Part shown: positions 16,718 to 25,339 of the stretch, one piece after another
Numbering within the stretch: the first letter of the stretch is position 1
Layout of the letters: each line of letters begins with the position of its first letter
From: Williamwhitmania sp.
GTDB lineage: Bacteria > Bacteroidota > Bacteroidia > Bacteroidales > Williamwhitmaniaceae
Assembly: GCA_035529935.1 (NCBI GenBank)
Contig: DATKVT010000131.1
Span: 1-37,819 of the forward strand
Direction of reading: 5' to 3'
DNA length: 37,819 bases
Notes under the pieces: model-generated
What the model was told of the DNA's origin: nothing
Databases searched by the model: none
Seen by the model: only the letters and a program-made list of their open reading frames with translations
Made by a program: the position numbers and the translations under genes

Positions 16718-18379
16718 TTAGATATCCACGGTACTGTACAGAAATCGCTTTATGCTCTTCTTGGGCGTTTTTTCAAACTCCTCAGGATAGAGTTTCGTTT
16801 TCGCCAACTGCATGAAGGCAGGCAGCTGTTCGTTGATATTTTTTCGATTTTCCTCCATAATAATCTCGAGGTCGTTGGTGTTGACACCGGCCTCGTCAGC
16901 AGCCTCATAGTCGGGATAGATGAGAGCTACCAGACGGCCGTTGCGCTCTACCACCAACGATTCTTGAATAAATGGCATGTTGTTCAACCTTGCCTCAATT
17001 TCTTCTGGATAGATGTTCTGTCCAGTTGAGCCAAGAATCATGCTTTTGCTTCGTCCTTTGATGAAGATGAATCCATTTGTATCTACAACTCCAAGGTCTC
17101 CGGTGTGAAGCCATCCTTCGGGTGAAATTGTAGCACGAGTGGCCTCTTCGTTTTTATAGTAGCCAAGCATAACATTCTCCCCTTTCACCAGAATTTCGCC
17201 AACCACATTCTGTGGATCAGGGGAATCAATCATAATTTCGAGGGTGGGAAGGATTTTTCCACAAGAGCCGACTGGGATTTCTTTCCATGAAGCATACGAA
17301 ATCAGCGGCCCGCACTCGGTCATACCAAACCCTACGGTATACTGGAATTTAATTTTTTTTAAAAATTCTTCCACTTCAAGATTAAGTGGTGCTCCGCCAA
17401 TAATTACCTCAATGAAGCTTCCACCGAAAACGTCGGTGAGTTTTTTGTTTACCTGCTGAAAAATTTTTTTATCGAGAAGAGGAACATTCATAAGCATCTT
17501 CATGGGGCGCTTATTGAGAGTCGGCAGAATCTGCTTTTTGTAAATTTTCTCGATTATTAGTGGCACTGTAAGAACAAGTCTCGGTTTTATGTGCTCAAAA
17601 GCTTGCATAATTAGCTTTGGAGCAGGCGTTTTTGTTAGGAAGTTAATATGGCATCCAACAGAGAATGGCCACAAAAATTCAAAAGCGCATCCATAGGCAT
17701 GCGCCAATGGTAAAAAGGAAACTATTCTATCGCCAGGACGCAAGGGTATGGTGGTGTGGCCAAAGAGCATGTTTGCCGCCAAGCTGTTTAGTGGGAGCAT
17801 TACACCCTTAGAGAAGCCGGTTGTTCCTGATGTATAGCTTATTACACCAAGATTACTGTTTGGGATTTCTGCAAAATTTAGATCTTTGGGCTGGAGCTCG
17901 GCAAAAGCATCGCTATCGCTTTCAATCAAATGATTTGTCTGATCGGCTGCTGCCTGATTGTGGTGGGTAAGTAGGCCAAAGTTGGTAAGCGAAAAAAATG
18001 CGCGAACACTCCTCATTGATGACTCATCAATATTTTCCCAGATATTATCGCTGGAAAACATGAGAACCGAGTCGGAGTGGTTAACAATGTGGTGAATGTC
18101 GGCTGGCGCAAAATCGGGTAGGATAGGAACAATAACCGCTCCGTATGTAACAACGGATAGATATGCTATCGCCCAATTGCTGCTATTTCGACCTATAAGA
18201 GCAACCTTATCACCTTCGCAAAGCCCCCATATTTTATAGTATTCATGCAGCAGTGCAATTTTTTTGGCGACATCGGCGTAGGTATATGTCTTGTCGAGGT
18301 AGTCAGAAAAGGCAGGCCTATTCCAATTTTGCTTCAGGCTTTTTTCTACGTATTCCTTAATAAAGTTTTCGTTAATCAT
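16718..18379 (-). CDS. AMP-forming long-chain acyl-CoA ligase, copy 2
   Basis: A 553-residue ANL-superfamily ligase that activates a carboxylic acid to an acyl-AMP and then a thioester. Motifs: P-loop YTSGTTGFSKGV (A3), GFGMTECGP (A5), GWLHTGDLG (A7), FIKGRSKSMILGSTGQNIYPEEIE (A8 hinge), and a C-terminal TPKKSIKRFLY with the likely catalytic Lys. Similarity is greatest to long-chain fatty acid ligases (FadD-like). It is shorter than eukaryotic-type ACSLs. It follows its paralogue by 32 bases on the same strand, so both are probably one transcript. Substrate not deducible; a lipid A, lipid or fatty-acid salvage role is possible. Confidence 0.88.
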   Translation of the reverse strand: MINENFIKEYVEKSLKQNWNRPAFSDYLDKTYTYADVAKKIALLHEYYKIWGLCEGDKVALIGRNSSNWAIAYLSVVTYGAVIVPILPDFAPADIHHIVNHSDSVLMFSSDNIWENIDESSMRSVRAFFSLTNFGLLTHHNQAAADQTNHLIESDSDAFAELQPKDLNFAEIPNSNLGVISYTSGTTGFSKGVMLPLNSLAANMLFGHTTIPLRPGDRIVSFLPLAHAYGCAFEFLWPFSVGCHINFLTKTPAPKLIMQAFEHIKPRLVLTVPLIIEKIYKKQILPTLNKRPMKMLMNVPLLDKKIFQQVNKKLTDVFGGSFIEVIIGGAPLNLEVEEFLKKIKFQYTVGFGMTECGPLISYASWKEIPVGSCGKILPTLEIMIDSPDPQNVVGEILVKGENVMLGYYKNEEATRATISPEGWLHTGDLGVVDTNGFIFIKGRSKSMILGSTGQNIYPEEIEARLNNMPFIQESLVVERNGRLVALIYPDYEAADEAGVNTNDLEIIMEENRKNINEQLPAFMQLAKTKLYPEEFEKTPKKSIKRFLYSTVDI

Positions 18380-18411
18380 AGGGAACGCGTTTTTTGGTTA
18401 GAATCAATATG

Positions 18412-20073
18412 CTAAGCGCTAGGCGCTTGGTAAAGAAACCGCTTTATGCTGCGCTTGGGCGTTTTTTCAAATTCTTCGGGATAGAGTCTCACTTCACTGA
18501 TTTGACAATAAGCAGGAAGCATTTTGTTGACATCCATCCGGTTTTCTTCCATTTTCTTTTGGATATCATCGGTTCGTATTTTTTGCTTATCGGCCAATTC
18601 GTAGTCGGGATAAACTAGGGCGATTAATTTTCCAGAGTGTTCAACAACAAGCGATTCCTGAACAAAGGGCATGTTGTTAATTCTTGCTTCAATTTCTTCG
18701 GGGTATATGTTTTGGCCCGAAGCACCAAGTATCATGTTCTTGCTTCGACCTTTAATAAACAGAAACCCATCCTTGTCCAACAGGCCAAGGTCTCCGGTAT
18801 GCATCCATCCATCAGGGGTAAAGGCCGCTTCGGTAGCTTCTTCGTTGCGGTAGTAGCCAAGCATAACGTTGTCGCCCCTGACAAGAATCTCCCCAACGAT
18901 ATTTTCAGGATCGTCAGAGTCAATTTTTATTTGCATCCTGGGTGCCGCTTTTCCGGTGGAGAAGAGTTTTGTCTCGTTCCAGGGGGCATACGCAACAATG
19001 GGGCCACACTCAGTCATACCATATCCAACCGTAAAACGAAACCCAATTTTTTTCAGAAAACTTTCCACCTCTGGGTTCAGCGCTGCTCCACCAATTACCA
19101 CCTCGTGAAATTCGCCACCAAAAATAGAGGTCAGCTTCTCGTTAATTTTTTTACAAATGCGGCGATCGACGATGGGGAGCTTAAGCAGTAATTTCACCGA
19201 TGGTTTATTTATTGCATCCAGAATATTTTTTCGATAGATTTTCTCAATAATTAGAGGAACGGACAGAACCACTTTGGGCTTTAACTCTGCAAATGCTTCC
19301 AAAATAATTTTAGGAGAGGGTGTGCGGGTAAGAAAGTTTATGTGGCATCCCCTGGTGATGGGGTATAAAAATTCGAAAGCACCACCATATGCATGGGCCA
19401 GTGGAAGTATACTGACCATGTTTCCGCCTGGTTCTAGGGGTAACACATCCTCGGCAAATAGTAGGTTTGAATTTAATGAGCGGTAAGGTAGCATGACACC
19501 TTTGGAGAAGCCTGATGTCCCTGAAGTATAGTTAATTATAGCCAATTCTTCCGGAGCATCTCTATGGTAAGTAATGCATTCTGGGGTAAATCCAGTGGCG
19601 TACTTTTCCTTAAATAACCGCGGTAGGTCACCATGAATTTGGCGAACTGAAAAGGGTGTGTTCTCATGAAGAATGTCGAAGGCAGTCAGTGAAATTATGC
19701 ACTTAACTCCAGGTATCTTTGTTTCGTTGAGATTGTCCCAAATTTGGTCGCCTGTAAACAGCACCATCGCTTCCGAATGGTTTACGATATGGTGAATATT
19801 GTCGGGCTTAAAGTCTTGTAAAATAGGAACAACGATGGCACCATAGGTGGTAATTGATAGAAATGCCACGGCCCAGTTGGAAGAATTTCTTCCTACAAGC
19901 GCAATTTTATCCCCTTTTCGAATCCCTGTTTTTTCAAATATGATATGGATTTTAGCAATTTTTCGAGCAATGTCCTTGTAGTAATAGGTTGTTCCTTTAT
20001 AATCGCTAAGTGCAGGCAGTTCCCAGTTTTGACGAATACTCTTTTCAATATGGGCAACAAAGCTTTTTTCCAT
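18412..20073 (-). CDS. AMP-forming long-chain acyl-CoA ligase, copy 1
   Basis: Exactly the same length as its downstream neighbour (553 residues) and clearly paralogous along the whole chain: both share HHIVNHS, LPLAHAYG, RPxLVLTVPLIIEKIY-like and NIYPEEIEARxNNMPFxQESLVVE segments. Motifs: YTSGTSGFSKGV (A3; Ser for the second Thr), GYGMTECGP (A5), GWMHTGDLG (A7), FIKGRSKNMILGASGQNIYPEEIE (A8), TPKRSIKRFLY (C-terminal Lys). It should activate fatty or related acids with ATP and CoA. It leads the two-gene operon, with a good promoter upstream at 20150-20179. The pair looks like an old tandem duplication followed by divergence, since many substitutions separate the copies. Confidence 0.88.
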   Translation of the reverse strand: MEKSFVAHIEKSIRQNWELPALSDYKGTTYYYKDIARKIAKIHIIFEKTGIRKGDKIALVGRNSSNWAVAFLSITTYGAIVVPILQDFKPDNIHHIVNHSEAMVLFTGDQIWDNLNETKIPGVKCIISLTAFDILHENTPFSVRQIHGDLPRLFKEKYATGFTPECITYHRDAPEELAIINYTSGTSGFSKGVMLPYRSLNSNLLFAEDVLPLEPGGNMVSILPLAHAYGGAFEFLYPITRGCHINFLTRTPSPKIILEAFAELKPKVVLSVPLIIEKIYRKNILDAINKPSVKLLLKLPIVDRRICKKINEKLTSIFGGEFHEVVIGGAALNPEVESFLKKIGFRFTVGYGMTECGPIVAYAPWNETKLFSTGKAAPRMQIKIDSDDPENIVGEILVRGDNVMLGYYRNEEATEAAFTPDGWMHTGDLGLLDKDGFLFIKGRSKNMILGASGQNIYPEEIEARINNMPFVQESLVVEHSGKLIALVYPDYELADKQKIRTDDIQKKMEENRMDVNKMLPAYCQISEVRLYPEEFEKTPKRSIKRFLYQAPSA

Positions 20074-20149
20074 AAAAATTACTCTTTAAAAATAAGTTAA
20101 GTTGTTGATATTAAGAGCAATGATTGGTTTGCCTTAACGGCGAACCTGA

Positions 20150-20179
20150 CAAAAGTATAAAAAAATTAATCTTAGCAAA
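20150..20179 (-). promoter_or_regulatory. Promoter of the acyl-CoA ligase pair
   Basis: On the minus strand: TTTG (20179-20176), 18-base spacer, TACTTTTG (20157-20150), an exact TAnnTTTG match. The predicted leader is about 70 bases. This is one of the best promoters in the window. Confidence 0.6.
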
Positions 20180-20266
20180 TATTTTAGTAAAATCGTTGTA
20201 CCATAGTGGTTTCGTTATTTTTTTAACAGTGTGGTGCAATGATTATAATGGCAATCAGGTTTAAAT

Positions 20267-20300
20267 AAAAAGACGTCTGCTTTGGGGGCAGGCGTCTTTT
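20267..20300 (-). terminator. Terminator after the gldA / coiled-coil gene pair
   Basis: Stem AAAAGACGTCTGC / GCAGGCGTCTTTT with one G-T wobble and a 7-8 base loop, just past the stop of the leftward gene at 20322. On the minus strand the stem runs into CTTTTTATTTAA. Confidence 0.88.
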
Positions 20301-20321
20301 ACTCGTTAAGCAAAAATTGCT

Positions 20322-21239
20322 TTATTTGATCATGAACTGAGTGGTTCCAATCTGCATCCCGTCCGTGAATATATTTACATCGTAAGAACCCGATACAAGG
20401 TCGCCATTGTTGTCGTAGAAAATGCAAAGATCAACATCCTTATTCTGGTAATCGATCTCTCGTTTTGCTGAGAAAACAATCTTTTGACCCTGATAATCAA
20501 ACAGGTCCGTTTCAGATTTGGCCAGCACATATTTGTCAGGTCCGGTTATGCGGACGTAGACATCGCGCAATCCTGCTTGTGCAATATCGTTTTCTACGAG
20601 GGTAAAGCAAACCTTAATTTTATCGATACGGCGAGCTCGTGTAACCGTCTTACCACGCTTGTTAATTAGGGTTGCAGCAATATCGCGAGCCTTAATTATG
20701 GAGCCTTTTTGAACCTTACTCGAGAGTTCCTCATTTTTTTGTGACAGCTCCTGGTTTGCCATTTTGGTCATTCCTGATTCCTCCTTCACCTTCACATTTT
20801 CAGCAATGAGAGCTTGGTTCATGGTGTTCAGTGAGTCAATTTGCTGGATATAGCTCTTCATTATAGATCGAAGCGTTCCTAACTCTTTTTGATAATCCTT
20901 GATTTTTTGATAGTTGATGGCTTTTTCTTGCTTCATTTGAGCAAGAAGCCCCTGAATTTTACCACGCTCAACAGCAAGTTGGTTGTTTATGGAGTCGTTG
21001 TTTGATTCAAGATTTTTGTAGTCGGAGTATAGGTTGTTGAGATTCGATTCAATGCTGTCCTTCTCTTCATTGAGCTGGTACTGTATCACTTCTGATTGTT
21101 TCTTTTCTGCGCTATACTTCCAGAAAAGCAAGCCACAGATAACAACCAAGGCTGCAATTATGACGAGGTAGCCAATGCTCGACTTTTGGCTGGGCTGAGC
21201 CGTCTGCAAATTTTGTTCTTCCATAAACTTTTGGGCCAT
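20322..21239 (-). CDS. Single-pass membrane coiled-coil protein
   Basis: A 305-residue protein I do not recognise by name; similar proteins are, to my knowledge, common in Bacteroidales. Layout: a short cytoplasmic N-terminus, one membrane segment (~22-41, IGYLVIIAALVVICGLLFWKY), a long coiled coil (~45-180, rich in E, K, N, Q and S with repeated DSIxxNL and LYSDYKNLE patterns), and a C-terminal beta-rich domain (~185-305) with KVCFTLVENDIAQAGLRDVYVRITGPD and FDYQGQKIVFSAKREIDYQNKDVDLCIFYDN. The topology suggests an inner-membrane anchor with the coiled coil and C-terminal domain in the periplasm. It follows the gldA-like gene by 38 bases, so it may be co-transcribed. Function unknown. Confidence 0.8.
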   Translation of the reverse strand: MAQKFMEEQNLQTAQPSQKSSIGYLVIIAALVVICGLLFWKYSAEKKQSEVIQYQLNEEKDSIESNLNNLYSDYKNLESNNDSINNQLAVERGKIQGLLAQMKQEKAINYQKIKDYQKELGTLRSIMKSYIQQIDSLNTMNQALIAENVKVKEESGMTKMANQELSQKNEELSSKVQKGSIIKARDIAATLINKRGKTVTRARRIDKIKVCFTLVENDIAQAGLRDVYVRITGPDKYVLAKSETDLFDYQGQKIVFSAKREIDYQNKDVDLCIFYDNNGDLVSGSYDVNIFTDGMQIGTTQFMIK

Positions 21240-21277
21240 TTAAATTTCAGTGGGTGAAGATAGGAACATTTTTAATA

Positions 21278-22198
21278 TCAGCGATTACCGTCGAGGGTGA
21301 GCTCGTGGAAAACATCTTCCAAATGTTTTTCTTGCGTTTGTAAAGTAATTATGGTTGCTCCTTGCTGAACCGCTTTATTAAAGATGGCAACTCTTGGGTC
21401 TCCGTTTTTCTCCACCAGAAGCATCCAGCCCCTCGCTCCAATTTTGGTAACACGCAAAACCGAATCAATGCCCTTAAAAAATTCGGGGTCAATATCTTCG
21501 GTAAACTCAACAAATACGGAGGTGTCTCCACCTTGGGCATGAAGCTTTAGGTCGTCCTGATTTTCGTTGGCAACAATTTTTCCTTTACTTATAATTATGA
21601 CCTTGCTACACACGGCCTCTACCTCTTGCATGATATGGGTGGAGAGCATCACTGTCTTTGTTTTCCCAACCTCTTTGATTAGGTTTCGAATATCCACAAT
21701 TTGGTTGGGGTCAAGGCCCGTTGTGGGCTCGTCAAGAATGAGCACCTCTGGGTCGTGAATTAGGGCTTGAGCTAGGCCAACTCGTTGTCGATAACCCTTG
21801 CTGAGCATGGATATTTTTTTGTGCTTTTCCATCCCAAGTCCAGTAAGTTCAACGAGGTCGTCGACTCGCTGTTGAAGATTTTTCACGCGATGTAAATTAC
21901 CAATGAAGGTTAAAAACTCCTTCACATACATATCAGTATAGAGTGGATTGTGCTCTGGCAGGTAGCCTATCAAACTTTTAATGGTAAATGGATCTGCCGA
22001 AACATCGATGTTGTTGATAAGGGCAACGCCGGAATTGGGGTGGATCACGCCAACGAGGGTTTTCATGAGCGTTGATTTTCCTGCACCATTTGGGCCGAGA
22101 AATCCAACGACCTCTCCTGAATTTACGGTGAAAGAAACATCATCAAGTGCTTTCTGTTCTCCGTAAAGTTTGGTTATATTGCGTACTTCAATGGACAT
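21278..22198 (-). CDS. gldA: GldA-type ABC transporter ATP-binding protein
   Basis: A 306-residue ABC ATPase. The start at 22198 (MSIEVRNITKLYGEQ) is chosen because a perfect -7 box sits just upstream at 22219-22226, which places an alternative upstream start (22252) outside the transcript. Visible: Walker A GPNGAGKST, Q-loop region IGYLPEHNPLY, signature LSKGYRQRVGLAQAL, Walker B VLILDEPTTGLDP, H-loop STHIMQEVEAVC, and a GldA-style C-terminal extension ending HLEDVFHELTLDG. In gliding Bacteroidota GldA works with the GldF and GldG membrane subunits, but these are not adjacent here. Close homologues are found in non-gliding Bacteroidales as well, so motility is not proven. Confidence 0.8.
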   Translation of the reverse strand: MSIEVRNITKLYGEQKALDDVSFTVNSGEVVGFLGPNGAGKSTLMKTLVGVIHPNSGVALINNIDVSADPFTIKSLIGYLPEHNPLYTDMYVKEFLTFIGNLHRVKNLQQRVDDLVELTGLGMEKHKKISMLSKGYRQRVGLAQALIHDPEVLILDEPTTGLDPNQIVDIRNLIKEVGKTKTVMLSTHIMQEVEAVCSKVIIISKGKIVANENQDDLKLHAQGGDTSVFVEFTEDIDPEFFKGIDSVLRVTKIGARGWMLLVEKNGDPRVAIFNKAVQQGATIITLQTQEKHLEDVFHELTLDGNR

Positions 22199-22218
22199 GG
22201 CTATATTTTGTAGATCGA

Positions 22219-22226
22219 CAAAGCTA
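22219..22226 (-). promoter_or_regulatory. -7 box for the gldA-like gene
   Basis: On the minus strand TAGCTTTG, an exact match to TAnnTTTG, with TTTG at 22253-22250 further upstream (23-base spacing, longer than usual). It predicts a start near 22214 and fixes the start codon at 22198. Confidence 0.55.
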
Positions 22227-22317
22227 CAAATTACCAGAAAATATCGTATCAAATGACACAGATACTTTTTTTTGTCGTATCATAAACTAGAAACGTCTCA
22301 TTTAACAAATTGGTATT

Positions 22318-22530
22318 ATGTATATCACTCCATTTCGATTAGGACTACTCACTTTCATTGCAATTTTTCTTGGTTTTAACACCCCGATGCTTATTACCGC
22401 GCTGCAGCAAGGAACTTCCTTAACAAATCCAGTGCTCAATATTTCCGGGTTAGCCTTACTGGGTATCGTGGTAATATTAAATCAGGTTTTTCAAAACCGA
22501 AAGAGCAAGGTAGATGTGGAAAAACAATAA
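22318..22530 (+). CDS. Small two-helix membrane protein
   Basis: A 70-residue protein with two hydrophobic segments (~6-29, RLGLLTFIAIFLGFNTPMLIT, and ~41-59, ISGLALLGIVVILNQVF) and a basic, polar C-terminus (QNRKSKVDVEKQ). No family is recognised. Its 3' end overlaps the following barrel gene by 17 bases, which argues that it is translated and coupled to it. A one-mismatch -7 candidate (TACTTTTT, 22263-22270) precedes it. Coding status is likely but the function is unknown. Confidence 0.6.
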   Translation: MYITPFRLGLLTFIAIFLGFNTPMLITALQQGTSLTNPVLNISGLALLGIVVILNQVFQNRKSKVDVEKQ

Positions 22531-23614
22531 CCGCTGGGCTCCAATTACAATTGGCTTGCTTAGCGTTTGCGTCCCTCTTTTCTCTCAGGTAAAGCCAGTT
22601 GAGGTTTTACCCGATTCGGTTAGCCGTGGCCAGAATAGTTTTTTGGTGATCCCCACAGCAATTTATGCTCCTGAAACTCGTTGGGCATTTGGACTCTCTT
22701 CCGGTTACTACTTCTCCAAAGACAACAGCCGAAAGGTCTCGAACATTCAGGGAGATTTAACATACACGCTCAACGATCAGTTTAAGGCATCCATCTCCCC
22801 AAAGGTTTTTTCTGACGATAAGCGAAGCTTCTACTCAGGTAGGGTGGTGGCCATGAACTATCCCGATAAGTTTTATGGTATTGGTCGGCATGCCGATAGT
22901 AGCCAAAATTATACGTGGAAAAATCTCTCCTTTTTGCTTCAGCGTCAGAAAGTGATTTTTGCCGATCTCATGCTGGGCGTTCAAATGTTCATTGATTATG
23001 GCAGGATGAAGGATTCCCTTCCCTTAAGCCGTTATGCAAATGAAGAAATTAGAGGTAACGGGGAATATCTTACCGCAGCACTTGGTGCGCTGGCTACTTG
23101 GGACAGCCGTGATAATATGTTTTTTGCAAGAACCGGTAGTTTTTATAAGCTCTCGTTGCTTGTGAACAGTAAGATTTTTTTAAGCGATTGTGATTACTCC
23201 CGTTTCACCATAGATATTCGTGAATTTGGGTTACTTACACGAAGAATTTCGTTGGGTTTCCAATATTTTGGTGATTTTACTTGGGGTGAGGTACCATTTC
23301 AACGGTTACCGATGGAGGGTGGTTCTGATATACTTCGAGGAGTAAGGCAGGGGCGTTACCGCGACAAGATGATGATGGCGACGCAGCTTGAGCTTCGGGC
23401 CAATATCTTTCGTCGGCTTTATGCCACAACTTTTATAGCGGCAGCTGATGTTGCTCCTGTTGTAAACGAATTTCTTATAAAAGAGTCCAACATTTCGTTT
23501 GGGGGTGGGTTTCGTTATAGGCTGAATAAGGCTGGCGTAAACCTCCGCTTCGACACAGGATATTCACCAGGGGGTAAACCTCTTTATTACTTTACTGCGC
23601 TGGAGGCCTTTTAG
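22514..23614 (+). CDS. BamA/Omp85-like outer membrane barrel protein without POTRA domains
   Basis: A 366-residue outer-membrane protein with an N-terminal signal (...WAPITIGLLSVCVPLFSQ). The rest is amphipathic beta-sheet of the Omp85 barrel type: PTAIYAPETRWAFGLSSGYYF at the first strand, YGIGRHADSS, GALATWDSRDNMFFARTGSFYKL, and EGGSDILRGVRQGRYRDKMMMATQLELR, which corresponds to the conserved (V/L)RG(F/Y/V) tip region. It ends in Phe, as expected for BAM substrates. There are no POTRA repeats, so it is not BamA itself. Such short barrels are widespread in Bacteroidota and their role is uncertain. Overlaps the preceding small gene; a C69 dipeptidase gene follows 26 bases later. Confidence 0.82.
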   Translation: MWKNNNRWAPITIGLLSVCVPLFSQVKPVEVLPDSVSRGQNSFLVIPTAIYAPETRWAFGLSSGYYFSKDNSRKVSNIQGDLTYTLNDQFKASISPKVFSDDKRSFYSGRVVAMNYPDKFYGIGRHADSSQNYTWKNLSFLLQRQKVIFADLMLGVQMFIDYGRMKDSLPLSRYANEEIRGNGEYLTAALGALATWDSRDNMFFARTGSFYKLSLLVNSKIFLSDCDYSRFTIDIREFGLLTRRISLGFQYFGDFTWGEVPFQRLPMEGGSDILRGVRQGRYRDKMMMATQLELRANIFRRLYATTFIAAADVAPVVNEFLIKESNISFGGGFRYRLNKAGVNLRFDTGYSPGGKPLYYFTALEAF

Positions 23615-23640
23615 TAGCAAATTGCTAAAACACTCTTTTC

Positions 23641-25269
23641 ATGAAGAAGTATTTTCTTTACCTTGTTGTGAGCGTGGTTCTCACAAATCAGGGCAGTGCC
23701 TGTACTAACCTAATTGTCACCAAGGGCGCATCTCATAATGGTTCAGCCTATATCGTCTATACCTGTGATGGTGAATTTCTTCCACACCTGCGCTACGATC
23801 CGGCGAGAACAGCTAAGCCAGGCGAGGTAATCCGTTTAATGAACTGGGAAACTGGAGCCACCGGAACCATTCCAGAAGTAGCTCAAACCTATGCCGCCGT
23901 TGGCCCACATATCAACGAGTACCAGGTGGCAATTGGTGAAACTACATTTGGCGGGCGCGAGGAGCTTTGGGATAAAACCAAACCATTACACTACTGGCAA
24001 ATGATGCAGATGGCCCTTGAGCGATCGCGTACGGCTCGCGAGGCGGTTGAAGTACTTACAAACCTTGTTGGAACATACGGATACGGCAGCACGGGCGAGT
24101 CATTTTCTATTGTCGATCCAAACGAAGCTTGGCTACTCGAAATGATTGGAAGCGGCGGTGATGAATCTGGCCCGATTTGGGTGGCGGTAAAAATCCCGGA
24201 TGGATATGTATGTGCACATGCCAACCATTCCCGCATTGGAGAATTCCCGCTCGATAAGCCCGAAGAGTGTATTTACTCAAAAAATGTAATATCGTTCGCG
24301 GTAAAAAAGGGCTACTACAATCCAAAGTCGGGCAAGCCATTTCAGTTTAACCAGGCCTACGACCCCGCTGATCCAACCAAGCTGCGCTATTGTGAAACCC
24401 GGGTGTGGAGTCTCTTCAACCGAATTGCCCCAAGTATGCACCTTTCTATGGATTACAACAGAGGAGTTCAAGGTGCCAAACGCTATCCATTGTGGATAAA
24501 GCCCGACAAGAAGTTGAGGCTTCAGGATGTGATGGCCCTTATTCGTGATCATTATGAGGGAACCTCCATTGAAATGACCAAAGGACTTGCCGCTGGTCCG
24601 TTTGGTTCTCCCGATTATTGGAGGCCATTGACCTTTCAGGTTGATTCGGTGCAGGGAACGTGGGAGCGATGCATTTCTACCTATAATACAGGCTTCTCCT
24701 TTATTGCTCAGTTACGAGGATGGTTGCCAAACCCAATAGGTGGAATATTATGGTATGGCGTGGACGACACCTATACCACCTGCTACTTTCCCATTTATGC
24801 CGGAGTTACCGATGTCCCAAAGCCATTTACAGAGGGGACACTTCGACACTTTTCCATGAATTCGGCCTGGTGGATTTTTAACCTTGTGGCCAACTATGCC
24901 AACCTTAAGTACAGCTATATGGTTAAGGATATTCAAAAGGTTCAGCAGCAGATGGAGGCGGATTTTCGCAGCGAAATACTAGAAATGGATAGTAAGGCGC
25001 TGGCGTTGAAGAATGATCCGGAGAAAATGCACGCCGCGTTGACTCAGTTTTCGGTAGATGCTGGCAATAAGGTCTTTAGTAAGTGGACGGAGCTGCTCTT
25101 CGACCTGATTACACGCTACAACGATGGCTATGTGCAGGACAGCCTTGGCAATCCACAGCAGGTTGGATATCCGCAGGAATGGTATCGTAGAGCCCTGAAA
25201 GATAATCCCGGTATAGCCATTCCTGTGTGGTATGAGAATCAGGAATCAAAAGAGCCAACAAATTTTTAA
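23641..25269 (+). CDS. C69-family dipeptidase (PepD-like)
   Basis: A 542-residue peptidase of family C69, N-terminal-nucleophile hydrolases. The signal peptide (MKKYFLYLVVSVVLTNQGSA) is followed directly by CTNLIVTKGAS, so cleavage after A20 would expose Cys21 as the catalytic N-terminal nucleophile, as in the family. Further family segments: GEFLPHLRYDP, ATGTIPEV, EYQVAIGETTFGGREEL, GYGSTGESFSIVDPNEAWLLEMIG, VCAHANHSRIG and MSLDYNRG-like motifs. It probably hydrolyses dipeptides in the periplasm. C69 proteins in gut and environmental Bacteroidales often supply amino acids from peptides. Likely co-transcribed with the barrel gene; terminated by the hairpin at 25283. Confidence 0.9.
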   Translation: MKKYFLYLVVSVVLTNQGSACTNLIVTKGASHNGSAYIVYTCDGEFLPHLRYDPARTAKPGEVIRLMNWETGATGTIPEVAQTYAAVGPHINEYQVAIGETTFGGREELWDKTKPLHYWQMMQMALERSRTAREAVEVLTNLVGTYGYGSTGESFSIVDPNEAWLLEMIGSGGDESGPIWVAVKIPDGYVCAHANHSRIGEFPLDKPEECIYSKNVISFAVKKGYYNPKSGKPFQFNQAYDPADPTKLRYCETRVWSLFNRIAPSMHLSMDYNRGVQGAKRYPLWIKPDKKLRLQDVMALIRDHYEGTSIEMTKGLAAGPFGSPDYWRPLTFQVDSVQGTWERCISTYNTGFSFIAQLRGWLPNPIGGILWYGVDDTYTTCYFPIYAGVTDVPKPFTEGTLRHFSMNSAWWIFNLVANYANLKYSYMVKDIQKVQQQMEADFRSEILEMDSKALALKNDPEKMHAALTQFSVDAGNKVFSKWTELLFDLITRYNDGYVQDSLGNPQQVGYPQEWYRRALKDNPGIAIPVWYENQESKEPTNF

Positions 25270-25282
25270 CAGCTACATGGTT

Positions 25283-25324
25283 GCAAAAAACGCCAGTCTC
25301 TATTTAAGACTGGCGTTTTGCTTT
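25283..25324 (+). terminator. Bidirectional terminator
   Basis: Stem ACGCCAGTCT (25290-25299) / AGACTGGCGT (25307-25316), loop of 7 bases, preceded by a run of A and followed by TTTGCTTTT. It separates the convergent dipeptidase and T9SS-tail genes and can end both. Confidence 0.9.
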
Positions 25325-25339
25325 TCCGTAAAATGAATG

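Noticed and set aside
22514-23614. BamA itself
   Set aside because: No POTRA repeats and only 366 residues; it is a barrel-only relative.
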